Shown here: one piece after another, positions 1 to 7,994 of the stretch
How the letters are laid out: each line of letters opens with the position of its first letter
Position numbering within the stretch: position 1 is the first letter of the stretch
NCBI GenBank assembly: GCA_016788585.1
Contig: JAEURP010000018.1
Span: forward strand, 98,011-162,010
Reading direction: 5' to 3'
Length of the DNA stretch: 64,000 bases
DNA from: Chthonomonas sp.
GTDB taxonomy: Bacteria > Armatimonadota > Fimbriimonadia > Fimbriimonadales > Fimbriimonadaceae
Position numbers and translations under genes: made by a program
Notes under the pieces: model-generated
Database searches by the model: none
Told to the model about the DNA's origin: nothing
What the model saw: the letters and a program-made list of their open reading frames with translations, nothing else

Positions 1-2371
1 GGCTTCCGCTGCTTAGCACGCTCTCCGGCAATGCTTCGCTGAGCGGGTGCTTTCGATGGACGATGGTCGTTCCACTCTTGCTAGCGAAGGGTTGTCGCTT
101 CAATGCGATACCGGTCACCTCTCTCACTCGTTCCAAGGCGTTGCGGCCCGCGTCGAAAAGCCCTGCCGCGTACATCCAGAAGAGAACTTTGTTATCCCGC
201 TGCAATCGGGCCTTGATGGCACTTCTCACTTCTGGTCGAATATCCCAGGCATTCAGGAACACATAGACTTTTGCTTCTGGGAACTGCTCTCGGTGAGCAA
301 GGTCGCTCAGCAGGTAGAAACCTGCGCTGAGGCCAGAGCGTAGAACGGATTCGCGGACGTTTTGGACCAGCAATGTAAACGCACGTTGATCGACAAGGTA
401 TGCGAGCGACCGCTCATCGATAAAGACAGCGACCTCGGGGTCGGCCTGCGGAACCGCCATACGGTTGATCAGGGTGTCGCGCACTTGGCTGGCCCGCTCC
501 CAAATTCCAGGAGACCTTAACCAGCCATTTCCCCAAAGGTCCATCCAGCAGACCCCACCGCCGTGGGCCACAGCAGCACCGAGACCTCGCCAATGGACAG
601 TCTCAAGGGATTGAGGAGTCTTCATTACCGGATTGAAATCATCGGGTTCGTACTTTGCCGTAATGGGGGTTTTGAAGTCCTCTTCGCTGACATAGAGCTT
701 CCCATTCAAAGCAAAGCTGTCAATCGGGCCAGGGAATGGACACGACCCTCCGGGCTCACGGTTCTTGTAGCTTGGTGGTCCGGCAATGAAATCGACTTCG
801 GGGTTGCGCAGAAGCTTGCCTAACGAAAGGTGCCCACTGGCAGGATGACTCCACTCAAACGTGTAGCCGTAACTAACGCCGACTAGGAAGTAGCCCGCAC
901 TGGCCTTCTTCACGACGTGAGCGAGCTTTCCAATTCTCTCGACGGTGATATCGCTCAGGAAGAGGTGGTAATCCACCCAGCGACGGGTCTTGCGTCCGGT
1001 ACGAACGAATTCTTCTCCGGTTCGGATTTCTCCACTGTATTCGGGCACCGACAGAGTTTCAAATTGGGCCTGACCATCGAACCAACTCGCGCAGAGGGCG
1101 ACATTGTCATTTCGATAGCGCATACGAACCCAGTCTCGGAAGGCTTCCTGAGCGGCGATCGACGTGTCGTAACCCCAACCAGCGGCAAAGAACCACTCCC
1201 CGCGCTCGAGGTGCACACCCATAATCTGATCGCTCTTGGGAAGGCTCCGGAGTTTGGTCGTGAAGTCGCTTAGGCAGTTGGCCGCGTCTCCCCAAAACTC
1301 TTCATCACAAACGCTTGGATCGCCAAGGCCTCCGCTTTCTGAGACGTATTTCGCCTTGCGATACGTCGATTCCCAGCCGGTAGCGGCAGTAAAGACCGTG
1401 CGGAACACCACTTGGGCATCTGGCGCTATTTCTAGCGTTCGATTCAAAAGATATCCGGCCGTTTGGACGGCTTCATCAGCCGTTCCATCTGAGTTGACTT
1501 CTAGATCGACATAATGGACGATGACCCCGACGCCCGCTTCAGCTGCGTACTTGATTTCCTCGAGCACGACATCGAGCCGCTTCTCATCCGAGGCATTGCC
1601 GAAAAAGAAGATGGGCGGGAACACCCGGTGATCACGGACCAGCGTGGGAATGCCATTGCGGACAAAAACCTGCGGAGCGTCCGATGGGATTCGAACAAAT
1701 TCTCGCCGAGGGGGCTCCGGCACTGGGGGAACGACAGGCACCGCGGGGGCTTCGGGCTCGTGGCGCGGTGATCGAGCCTCTCGTTCTCGCGGTTCCCTTG
1801 GGGCCCTCCGTGCTTGCTCCCGGTCCTTACCTGCTTCTCGAACTCGAAACATCGGAACTGGCACCACCTCGCCCGGCTCCAGCGCTATGCTGATCAACTC
1901 CCCTTGAGCCGGTTGTTCAACCTTGACTCGCTGGGTTGGCTGTGCCTTTTTCGGCGGTCTTTCGGTTTTGGCGTCCTTCTTGGGAGCTCCCAACCTTGGC
2001 CGCAGAGAGACAGACGGTAGTTTCTCGCCCGATACGTTGGAAATGAGACTAAACAGCGTGTGACCGTCTCGAGTTTCAGTTTGGTCGCCAGCGCCCTTCT
2101 TTGGTCGTCCTCTTGGTCGCTTGGGAGCCTGGGCCTCCTCAGGCGAGACCTCCTTCCTTGGCCGACCGCGCCCTCGCTTTGGCGCGTCGCTTGCTTCGGC
2201 TACAGGTTCCTTTCTTGGGCGTCCTCGACCTCGCTTTGGCGCATTCGGATCGACTTCAACGGGCGCTTTCTTGGGGCGCCCGCGGGGTTTCTTGGGGGCC
2301 GCTTCTTCGACGAGGTTTTCAGTGTCGACTTTTCGAGTGGGCTGGGTGACTTTGGATGATTTGAATAACAT
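1..2371 (-). CDS. AT-hook protein fused to glycosidase-like (GH42-like) domains, partial at left edge
   Basis: An open frame of at least 790 codons runs on the minus strand from ATG at 2371 off the window edge. A TGA lies two codons upstream of the ATG, so the start is fixed. Residues 25-100 hold four basic AT-hook-like motifs (RGRP cores with flanking K/R). A Pro/Arg/Glu-rich linker follows to about residue 235. The rest reads like a TIM-barrel glycosidase: a 'PPIFFFGNA' strand, many aromatic residues, and an acidic 'LYVSEEDF' segment. It is followed by a Rossmann-like region ('PEVAVFIDERSLAYL', 'AKVYVFLNAWDIRP') typical of the trimerisation domain of GH42-type proteins. The family is recognised by eye only. 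There is no signal peptide, so the protein is probably cytoplasmic. Binding of AT-rich DNA by the N-terminus is an inference from the motif. The 3' end lies outside the window. Confidence 0.75.
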   Translation of the reverse strand, partial: MLFKSSKVTQPTRKVDTENLVEEAAPKKPRGRPKKAPVEVDPNAPKRGRGRPRKEPVAEASDAPKRGRGRPRKEVSPEEAQAPKRPRGRPKKGAGDQTETRDGHTLFSLISNVSGEKLPSVSLRPRLGAPKKDAKTERPPKKAQPTQRVKVEQPAQGELISIALEPGEVVPVPMFRVREAGKDREQARRAPREPREREARSPRHEPEAPAVPVVPPVPEPPRREFVRIPSDAPQVFVRNGIPTLVRDHRVFPPIFFFGNASDEKRLDVVLEEIKYAAEAGVGVIVHYVDLEVNSDGTADEAVQTAGYLLNRTLEIAPDAQVVFRTVFTAATGWESTYRKAKYVSESGGLGDPSVCDEEFWGDAANCLSDFTTKLRSLPKSDQIMGVHLERGEWFFAAGWGYDTSIAAQEAFRDWVRMRYRNDNVALCASWFDGQAQFETLSVPEYSGEIRTGEEFVRTGRKTRRWVDYHLFLSDITVERIGKLAHVVKKASAGYFLVGVSYGYTFEWSHPASGHLSLGKLLRNPEVDFIAGPPSYKNREPGGSCPFPGPIDSFALNGKLYVSEEDFKTPITAKYEPDDFNPVMKTPQSLETVHWRGLGAAVAHGGGVCWMDLWGNGWLRSPGIWERASQVRDTLINRMAVPQADPEVAVFIDERSLAYLVDQRAFTLLVQNVRESVLRSGLSAGFYLLSDLAHREQFPEAKVYVFLNAWDIRPEVRSAIKARLQRDNKVLFWMYAAGLFDAGRNALERVREVTGIALKRQPFASKSGTTIVHRKHPLSEALPESVLSSGS
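2072..2299 (-). repeat. Four 57-bp (19-residue) in-frame repeats encoding AT-hooks
   Basis: Residues 25-100 of the preceding protein are four units of exactly 19 residues. Each begins APK and carries an RGRP core: KKPRGRPKK, KRGRGRPRK, KRGRGRPRK, KRPRGRPKK. Each core is followed by a variable acidic spacer. The units start at residues 25, 44, 63 and 82. Confidence 0.85.
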
Positions 2372-2462
2372 TGTTCAGAGATGAAAATTGACTGGCATTC
2401 CCGAAAAACGTGCCGGTGGGGGTTGATTGTTGGCTCGACATGGAAATGGAGAGTGAAAGATG

Positions 2463-2531
2463 GGCAGGAAATGCCTGCGTAAAACTTTTTCATGAACGAC
2501 CCACGCTGGAGCGTAAACCGGTTGGTTCATG
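2463..2531. promoter_or_regulatory. Cluster of inverted repeats upstream of fliK
   Basis: The 243-bp gap between the divergent AT-hook gene and fliK has no ORF I would call. It contains GCAGG/CCTGC (2464-2478) followed by a T-run, an outer inverted repeat CATGAAC (2491-2497) / GTTCATG (2525-2531), an inner ACGCT-GG-AGCGT hairpin (2503-2514) and the palindrome AACCGGTT (2516-2523). This could be an operator or a leader structure. I see no clear sigma-70 promoter. Confidence 0.35.
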
Positions 2532-2614
2532 AGTTCAGATGATTATGGCAGATCGCGAATTACGAAGTCGCGCCTAAGGAAACTGCTTGAAACTGCCAAA
2601 TATGCAGGGAGAGC

Positions 2615-4258
2615 ATGGAAATCAACTTGCTACAACTATTTGGAACGGTCCCGGGCATTCCCTTGGGGGCCAAACCCGAGGTGCCGGGAGGTTTTGCCGA
2701 GTTTCTTCAGGCAGCCTCTCCGCCCAATTGGCCGCCGGGGATTGCCAAGGCCATACCCACGGCAGCCACCACCAACGAGAACGGGAAAGAACTCTCAATA
2801 CAGCCGAATGCTAGAGAAACTGAACTGGACCCCGACTCGAAGAGCCCGAGCACAGCGGATGCACAGTTGGCCTGCCAAATGTTCGCCGGCGCTCCCATCG
2901 TGGTTTTGTCATCGGAGGCATCTCCAAATCCGGAATTCGCAACGCCGATCAAGACAACTCGCCAGGTGATTCCTGCGTGGAGCCCAAGCACTAGCAACTC
3001 CCTACCTTCGAACTGGCAAGTGCCAGAGCTTACTCCTCGGTCGCAGACTCGGAACCAGATCAGTATCCCGGCATTCACTTCATGGGCGGTTGCGATTCCC
3101 CAAGCCGGCGTCATGCCGAGTTTTGAGATCATCAATCCGAATCCACGACCTGAGATTCCAACGATTGACTTCTCACAACCCTTCGGCCCCCAAATTGGTA
3201 ATTTCATGGGCTTTGATCGGCCAAAGGTTGTTCCTCAGGAGTCGCCGGCGGTGGCGATTTCTGGATTGGTTCGAAACGAGCCGGCTTCGGTGACGCTCGA
3301 TCCCAAGATGATCGAGACTCTTGGCGTTGTCGCAATGGAGGGTAGCGGCTTTGCTGAAGAAGCGATTCCCGCTAACACTCCTCCCGAAGTACCCGTCGAA
3401 ACGGAGCTTCCCACTCCTAGCCGCAGCGTTACCGCCGATCAGGCCAATCCAGTGAAGAACCCGGTTCAGGATCAGGCTTTGGCGACCTTCACTCAGCTCA
3501 TTGAGGGGAAGAGGGTCGAAGGCACTCGAGTCCAACAGGTTGTGGCAAGCCCACCTAAAACTGACGTGGTAGCGGTGAAGGCTGAGCCAAGAGCCGAAAA
3601 AGAAGCGATTGGAAAGGAAATCTTGACTGACCTTCCAGATGAACCAGCGGCCCCCATGTTGATCGAAAAGGAGGAGCCAACTAGTATCGAATTGGCCCAC
3701 GAGCCAATCGACGAAGAAGGCCCGGAAGTTCTTGACGTAAAGACCCGTCCAGCAGAGGAGCCGAAAGCGGCCACGTCATCAGTTGCGACACTGCACCAAC
3801 CGCAAGAGAGATTAGCCGAGACGAAGGCAAGTCGGCCTTCTGGGCTCGCGCCCGTCGAACAGCGTCAAGTCCTTGAGCAGACGATCGAGCGACTGGATCG
3901 CATGGCGATTCACCGTCCGCTGAGCCAAATGGTTATTCGGCTCATGCCAAAGGAACTCGGTGAGATTACGCTTACCGTCAAGAGTGTCGGTTCGCGTTCT
4001 GAGGCAACAGTCGAGGCAACCGACCCACGCGTCGCCCAAGCTCTCCAAGTGGAGCAACCGAAGCTTCAGCAAACCATCGAGGCTAAGGGATTTAGCCTCT
4101 CATCTCTCACTTTCCAATTCAATGACCGGAGCCATCAAGAGGCTCCGCACACCGAAACTCCTCGTCCCATGGCGTCATCTTCTGAGCAAGATGTGCCCCC
4201 GACCAACAGCCCGAATCACACCATCAGCGGTTCGGACAACCTTAATCTGGTGATCTAA
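2615..4258 (+). CDS. fliK: Flagellar hook-length control protein FliK
   Basis: 547 residues. FliK measures hook length and switches the export apparatus to filament substrates. The N-terminal about 400 residues are low-complexity and Pro/Glu/Ala-rich, as is usual for FliK. The conserved C-terminal core is at about residues 415-510 ('MVIRLMPKELGEITLTVKS', then 'VAQALQVEQPKLQQTIEAKG'), the Flg_hook fold. The ATG at 2615 follows a good ribosome site, AGGGAGA. It is the first gene of the flagellar run, and flgD begins 1 nt after its stop. The function rests on the C-terminal domain and the gene order; the N-terminus is not alignable. Confidence 0.85.
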   Translation: MEINLLQLFGTVPGIPLGAKPEVPGGFAEFLQAASPPNWPPGIAKAIPTAATTNENGKELSIQPNARETELDPDSKSPSTADAQLACQMFAGAPIVVLSSEASPNPEFATPIKTTRQVIPAWSPSTSNSLPSNWQVPELTPRSQTRNQISIPAFTSWAVAIPQAGVMPSFEIINPNPRPEIPTIDFSQPFGPQIGNFMGFDRPKVVPQESPAVAISGLVRNEPASVTLDPKMIETLGVVAMEGSGFAEEAIPANTPPEVPVETELPTPSRSVTADQANPVKNPVQDQALATFTQLIEGKRVEGTRVQQVVASPPKTDVVAVKAEPRAEKEAIGKEILTDLPDEPAAPMLIEKEEPTSIELAHEPIDEEGPEVLDVKTRPAEEPKAATSSVATLHQPQERLAETKASRPSGLAPVEQRQVLEQTIERLDRMAIHRPLSQMVIRLMPKELGEITLTVKSVGSRSEATVEATDPRVAQALQVEQPKLQQTIEAKGFSLSSLTFQFNDRSHQEAPHTETPRPMASSSEQDVPPTNSPNHTISGSDNLNLVI

Positions 4259-4259
4259 C

Positions 4260-4883
4260 ATGGCAGAAATCTCCTCCGTTGCATCGTCCTTTTTTGGCAT
4301 GACGCCGGCTAAGCCGAAGTCAGAGCTGAACATGGCGACCTTTATTCGGTTGCTCACAATCCAGTTGGCCAATCAAAACCCGCTGGAGCCTATGAACGAC
4401 CGTGACTTCTTTGCCCAGATGGCCCAATTGGGTCAAGTGCAGGGAAGTGAGAACATGACCAATCAGCTCAAAACCATGCAGGCGGCGAGCTTCATTGGTA
4501 AAACCATTCGGGCCACGATTACTCGTTCTGACGGAGCTCCATCCGAGGAGACATTCGGTCGAGTCATTGGTATGGACGTCAAGAATGGTGAGCAAATCTT
4601 GAAGGTCCAAGAGGCCGACGGCGGTCTTGTCGATGTCAGATTTGAGAACATCCTCAGCATGACCGACATTCAGGTCCAATATCCTCCGATGCCGACTTTG
4701 GCGGACGCGACTTCCTTAATTGGGCGCACCGTTACGGCTAAGAACGGCGACTCTACTATTACGGGTCAAGTTTGGGGTGCGTCGCTTGTCAATGGCGTTC
4801 CAACTGTGACCGTTCATGGCGAGGATGGAACGATCTACCAAGTCGCCTATGATCAGATTCGATCCGTTGTACCAACCCAATGA
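4260..4883 (+). CDS. flgD: Flagellar hook assembly (capping) protein FlgD
   Basis: 207 residues. FlgD caps the growing hook and lets FlgE subunits fold at the tip. The family's N-terminal motif is clear: 'MATFIRLLTIQLANQNPLEP', then 'DRDFFAQMAQLGQVQGSENM' at about residues 23-66. The C-terminal half carries the tudor/Fn3-like hook-cap fold ('SLIGRTVTAKNG' and following). It lies directly after fliK and overlaps the TIGR02530 gene by 4 nt (ATGA), so the three are translationally coupled. Confidence 0.93.
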   Translation: MAEISSVASSFFGMTPAKPKSELNMATFIRLLTIQLANQNPLEPMNDRDFFAQMAQLGQVQGSENMTNQLKTMQAASFIGKTIRATITRSDGAPSEETFGRVIGMDVKNGEQILKVQEADGGLVDVRFENILSMTDIQVQYPPMPTLADATSLIGRTVTAKNGDSTITGQVWGASLVNGVPTVTVHGEDGTIYQVAYDQIRSVVPTQ

Positions 4884-5248
4884 GCTCCCCTATTCAAAAC
4901 TACCGAATTGCCGAGCTGCTGCAGACACAGCAGACGACGCCCCAGATTAAGCCCCAAGTGGGCGGGGGCCCTGCCTTTGATGAGATTCTGGCGAATCGCC
5001 TCAAGGTTTCGGGTCACGCACAGACCAGACTCCAGAGTCGCGACCTGCAACTCGATAAGGGGGCCTGGGAGCGCGTGATTGGGGGCGTCGAGCGAGCGGC
5101 TCAGAAAGGAGCGAAAGAAAGTTTGGTGCTCGTCGATGACGTCGCTCTGGTTGTATCCGTGAAAAACAAAACGGTCATTACGGCAGTGGATCAGGCGCGA
5201 TTAAAGGATAACGTCTTCACCAATATTGACAGCGCGATCGTTGTCTGA
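4880..5248 (+). CDS. Flagellar operon protein, TIGR02530 family
   Basis: 122 residues. This small family occurs between flgD and flgE in many Firmicute-type flagellar operons; its biochemical role is not settled. Diagnostic segments are 'FDEILANRLKVSGHAQTRLQSR' (partly shown) near residue 33 and the C-terminal 'VKNKTVITAVD' about 25 residues before the end. There is no signal peptide or membrane segment. It is coupled to flgD by an ATGA overlap. A 204-bp leader separates it from flgE. Confidence 0.85.
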   Translation: MSSPIQNYRIAELLQTQQTTPQIKPQVGGGPAFDEILANRLKVSGHAQTRLQSRDLQLDKGAWERVIGGVERAAQKGAKESLVLVDDVALVVSVKNKTVITAVDQARLKDNVFTNIDSAIVV

Positions 5249-5278
5249 AACCTAAAGCAGATTGCCAATTTTGAACTC

Positions 5279-5305
5279 TAATGATGTTCAGAAAAGGCCC
5301 GATAA
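5279..5305 (+). promoter_or_regulatory. Candidate sigma-28 (FliA-type) promoter upstream of flgE
   Basis: TAAT (5279-5282), 15 nt, then CCCGATAA (5298-5305). The flagellar sigma-28 consensus is TAAA-N15-GCCGATAA, so this matches 3 of 4 and 7 of 8 bases at the right spacing. It lies in the only sizeable gap before flgE. Further down the leader is a perfect 7-bp hairpin, CGCACAA-GGCA-TTGTGCG (5357-5374), of unknown role. The rest of 5249-5452 shows no gene. Confidence 0.45.
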
Positions 5306-5452
5306 AACTATCGGATTCGTCGTCCGAGAACAAGCAAAACAGAGCAAAAGCCGGATCGCACAAGGCATTGTGCGAAAGCGAGCGGGCCAGCCGAATGCTG
5401 AACTGCACACTCCGTATGCGAAGTTCTCCCTAACCTAGTCGAGTAAGAACTT

Positions 5453-6730
5453 ATGCTACAAGCTATGCTAGCCGGCGTTGCGAGTATTAAAGCTCAGCAA
5501 ACCCGAATGAACATCATCGGCAACAACCTTGCCAACGTCAACACTACTGCGTTCAAGGGAGGTCGTGTGACTTTCCAAGATATGATCGCCCAGACCATTC
5601 GTGGTGCCAGCCGCCCGACCGAATACAGTGGTGGTACGAACCCCATTCAGTACGGATTGGGCGTTTTGGTTGCCGGTACGGACGTCAACAACGAGCAGGG
5701 CTCGTTGGCGGCCACGAACCGACCGAGCGACCTTGCCATCCAAGGCAATGGCTTTTTCTTGGTAAGTAATAGCTCCCGAATTGGGTACACCCGGGACGGT
5801 GCGTTCGACCTTGATGCCGAGGGCATTCTGGTTCAGCGATCTACCGGCGAGCGCCTAGTCGGTTGGGCTGCAGATGACGACGGTGGAGTGAACACTCAGA
5901 ATCCACTCAGCCCGACCAGCTACATCTCGATCCCTCTTGGTTCGTTGAATGCAGTTCAAGCGACAACCCGAGCCACTGTAACTGGAAACCTCAATGCTGA
6001 AGCAACTGGTACGGATACTTGGGATGTTGTGATGACGGTTTACGATTCGCTAGGCGGTAGCCACGATATCCGGGTTCAGTTCAAGAACCGCCTCGCTCCT
6101 CCGGCCGCTGGCGCCCCTGCTGGCGCAACCGCCAGCTGGGAGTGGGAAGCCTTTGAAGGCACTACCTCAATTGGCTCAAGTGCAACCGCAGGTAACGAAC
6201 CTCTCTATTTTGATGCTAATGGTGCCAGGCTGAATTCGACGATAATGGGGGGAATCACTCTTCCAGCTGCTGGTGGCGCCATGGCGCAGGCCATTTCGCT
6301 CGACTTCTCTGGGATCAGTCAACTGAAGGCCGAAAGCAACGTGACGCCAAGTAGCCAAAATGGTTATCCACCAGGATCACTCCAGGGCTACAGCATTGGA
6401 CCAGATGGCGTCGTGACGGGATTGTTCACAAATGGTCTGACGCGGTCGTTGGGTCAAATCGCCATGGCGGTGTTCAGTAATCCGGCGGGTCTTGAGCGCA
6501 CCGGTAACAACCTTTGGCGACAGACGGACAACTCAGGCATCCCGCTCACTGGTGCACCTCGTTCCGGCGGTCGTGGAAGCATTAACGCTGGCTTCTTGGA
6601 GCAGTCGAACGTCGATATCTCCAACGAGTTCACTGACTTGATCGTTACGCAGCGAGGCTTCCAAGCCAACACGAAAGTGGTTTCGACAGTAGACGAAATG
6701 CTGCAAGATCTCATTAACATGAAGCGATAA
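5453..6730 (+). CDS. flgE: Flagellar hook protein FlgE
   Basis: 425 residues. FlgE forms the hook, the universal joint outside the cell, and is exported by the flagellar type III system, so it has no Sec signal. The N-terminal rod/hook motif is clear: 'MLQAMLAGVASIKAQQTRMN', then 'IIGNNLANVNTTAFKGGRV'. The middle has the FlgE D1/D2 beta domains ('DLAIQGNGFFLV', 'GYTRDGAFDLDAEG'). The C-terminus has the matching helix ('FLEQSNVDISNEFTDLIVTQ', 'RGFQANTKVVSTVDEMLQDL'). The length suits FlgE rather than FlgF or FlgG. It has its own leader upstream and a terminator downstream, so it can be a single-gene transcript. Confidence 0.93.
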   Translation: MLQAMLAGVASIKAQQTRMNIIGNNLANVNTTAFKGGRVTFQDMIAQTIRGASRPTEYSGGTNPIQYGLGVLVAGTDVNNEQGSLAATNRPSDLAIQGNGFFLVSNSSRIGYTRDGAFDLDAEGILVQRSTGERLVGWAADDDGGVNTQNPLSPTSYISIPLGSLNAVQATTRATVTGNLNAEATGTDTWDVVMTVYDSLGGSHDIRVQFKNRLAPPAAGAPAGATASWEWEAFEGTTSIGSSATAGNEPLYFDANGARLNSTIMGGITLPAAGGAMAQAISLDFSGISQLKAESNVTPSSQNGYPPGSLQGYSIGPDGVVTGLFTNGLTRSLGQIAMAVFSNPAGLERTGNNLWRQTDNSGIPLTGAPRSGGRGSINAGFLEQSNVDISNEFTDLIVTQRGFQANTKVVSTVDEMLQDLINMKR

Positions 6731-6751
6731 TCATAGGCTGGCTTTGAACTT

Positions 6752-6785
6752 GGGGCACGAGATTCTCGTGCCCCTTTCTTGTTTA
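6752..6785 (+). terminator. Rho-independent terminator after flgE
   Basis: Perfect 10-bp stem GGGGCACGAG (6752-6761), ATT loop, CTCGTGCCCC (6765-6774), then TTTCTTGTTT. It separates the flgE unit from the flgB operon. The following stretch to flgB (6786-6902) holds no gene, and I see no convincing promoter there. Confidence 0.9.
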
Positions 6786-6902
6786 ACCCTACAGAACCCC
6801 GTAATTCTGCCAATACACCAATTGGAGCGGAGTACACCTTCGATCCAGGCAAGCCAGGATGGTTAGCCTCAAGAGCAGGGATGCGCAGACGGAGAAACTA
6901 CC

Positions 6903-7265
6903 GTGGCGCTATTAGATGGAATTTTTGGACCGCACGTGAACAACCTTTCGCGGTCAATGAAGCAGGCGAGCCTGCGGCACAACTTGCTAAGTGAAAACTT
7001 GGCCAATGTAAACACGCCGGGCTACAAGCGAAAGGACATAGACTTTGGTATCGAACTCGAGAAGGCAAGCTCAAGAATGATCGATAAGAGGCATGGCGCC
7101 ATGATCAAAAAGAGTGACGGCGGCCTTCGTCGCGATGGCAACAGCGTTGACCTCGAGTCTGAAGTAGCAAACATGGCCGAGACCGAATTTAGGTATCGGC
7201 TGCTGACCGATATGACCAATCGATACTTTACCGGCCTGAAAAGCGTGATCCGGGAGGGAAGGTAA
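6903..7265 (+). CDS. flgB: Flagellar basal-body proximal rod protein FlgB
   Basis: 120 residues. FlgB is the rod subunit next to the MS ring. The family motif 'LLSENLANVNTPGYKRKDID' lies at about residues 28-47. The C-terminal helix ends 'RYRLLTDMTNRYFTGLKSVI'. The start is GTG at 6903, preceded by GGAG eight nt upstream. It is the first gene of a continuous run to fliJ; flgC starts 4 nt after its stop. Confidence 0.92.
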   Translation: MALLDGIFGPHVNNLSRSMKQASLRHNLLSENLANVNTPGYKRKDIDFGIELEKASSRMIDKRHGAMIKKSDGGLRRDGNSVDLESEVANMAETEFRYRLLTDMTNRYFTGLKSVIREGR

Positions 7266-7269
7266 GTAG

Positions 7270-7656
7270 ATGAGCATCGGAAGCACCATGCGCGTTAGTG
7301 CGAGCGGCATGACAGCAGAGCGATTCCGGATGGACGTCATCAGCGGCAACATTGCCAATGCGAACACGGTCCAGAAGCCGGGCCAACCTGAAGTGCGGCG
7401 CCAAAGTGTCGTGTTGCGACAGGCTAGAGAAGGCGTAGCCATTGAGGATATCGCCCCTGACCAGACGCCGCTTCGCCGCGAGTACGACCCAGGGAACCCC
7501 AACGCCATTAACGGTTGGGTGACCTATACCAACATTAACCCAGTTTTCGAGATGGTGGACATGATTGGGGCAAGCCGCGCCTACGAGGCCAATCTTGCCG
7601 CCTTCAACACCGCAAAGCAGATGATGAATGCCGCGCTAAGTATTGGCAAGGCATAA
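7270..7656 (+). CDS. flgC: Flagellar basal-body rod protein FlgC
   Basis: 128 residues, slightly shorter than many FlgC proteins. The N-terminal rod motif is 'MTAERFRMDVISGNIANANT'. The C-terminal motif is 'VFEMVDMIGASRAYEANLAA' followed by 'FNTAKQMMNAALSIGKA'. It lies between flgB and fliE in the usual order and probably shares their mRNA. Confidence 0.92.
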   Translation: MSIGSTMRVSASGMTAERFRMDVISGNIANANTVQKPGQPEVRRQSVVLRQAREGVAIEDIAPDQTPLRREYDPGNPNAINGWVTYTNINPVFEMVDMIGASRAYEANLAAFNTAKQMMNAALSIGKA

Positions 7657-7668
7657 GAGTAATTCACC

Positions 7669-7959
7669 ATGCGCATTGATAATGCAACAGCTAACCTGAA
7701 GCTCAGCGAGCATCTTGCCAAGAAGCAAGAGGCATCCACTGAGAACTTTGGCGAGGCGCTGATGGACGCCCTGAAGGAAGTCAACTCTTCGCAGCTACAA
7801 AGCCGCGAGAAGCAAGAAGCACTCATGGCGGGTCAGCCGGTGGATGTAGATGATCTGATGATCTCGATGGAGCGAGCGAGCGTCGCGATGCAACTCACGA
7901 TGCAAGTGCGCAATAAGGTCTTAGAGGCCTACCAAGAAGTCATGAGAACCCAAATCTAA
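7669..7959 (+). CDS. fliE: Flagellar hook-basal body complex protein FliE
   Basis: 96 residues. FliE joins the MS ring to the rod. The C-terminal half matches the family: 'DVDDLMISMERASVAMQLTM', then 'QVRNKVLEAYQEVMRTQI'. The N-terminus is short and polar. It lies between flgC and fliF, as in most flagellar operons. Confidence 0.92.
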   Translation: MRIDNATANLKLSEHLAKKQEASTENFGEALMDALKEVNSSQLQSREKQEALMAGQPVDVDDLMISMERASVAMQLTMQVRNKVLEAYQEVMRTQI

Positions 7960-7994
7960 CCTAACGGCGACATCAAAGGAATGATGCGCGAACA

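Noticed and set aside
1683..1699. Possible tRNA T-arm (GGGATTCGAAC-like)
   Set aside because: No acceptor or anticodon stem surrounds it, and it is inside the glycosidase-like coding frame.
2060..2384. Three overlapping plus-strand frames of 82-99 residues
   Set aside because: They are the complement of the AT-hook repeats; their repetitive Gly/Arg/Phe sequence comes from the 57-bp units.
5249..5452. Possible c-di-GMP riboswitch before flgE
   Set aside because: The short hairpins do not form the class I or II core; no conserved GEMM bases are seen.
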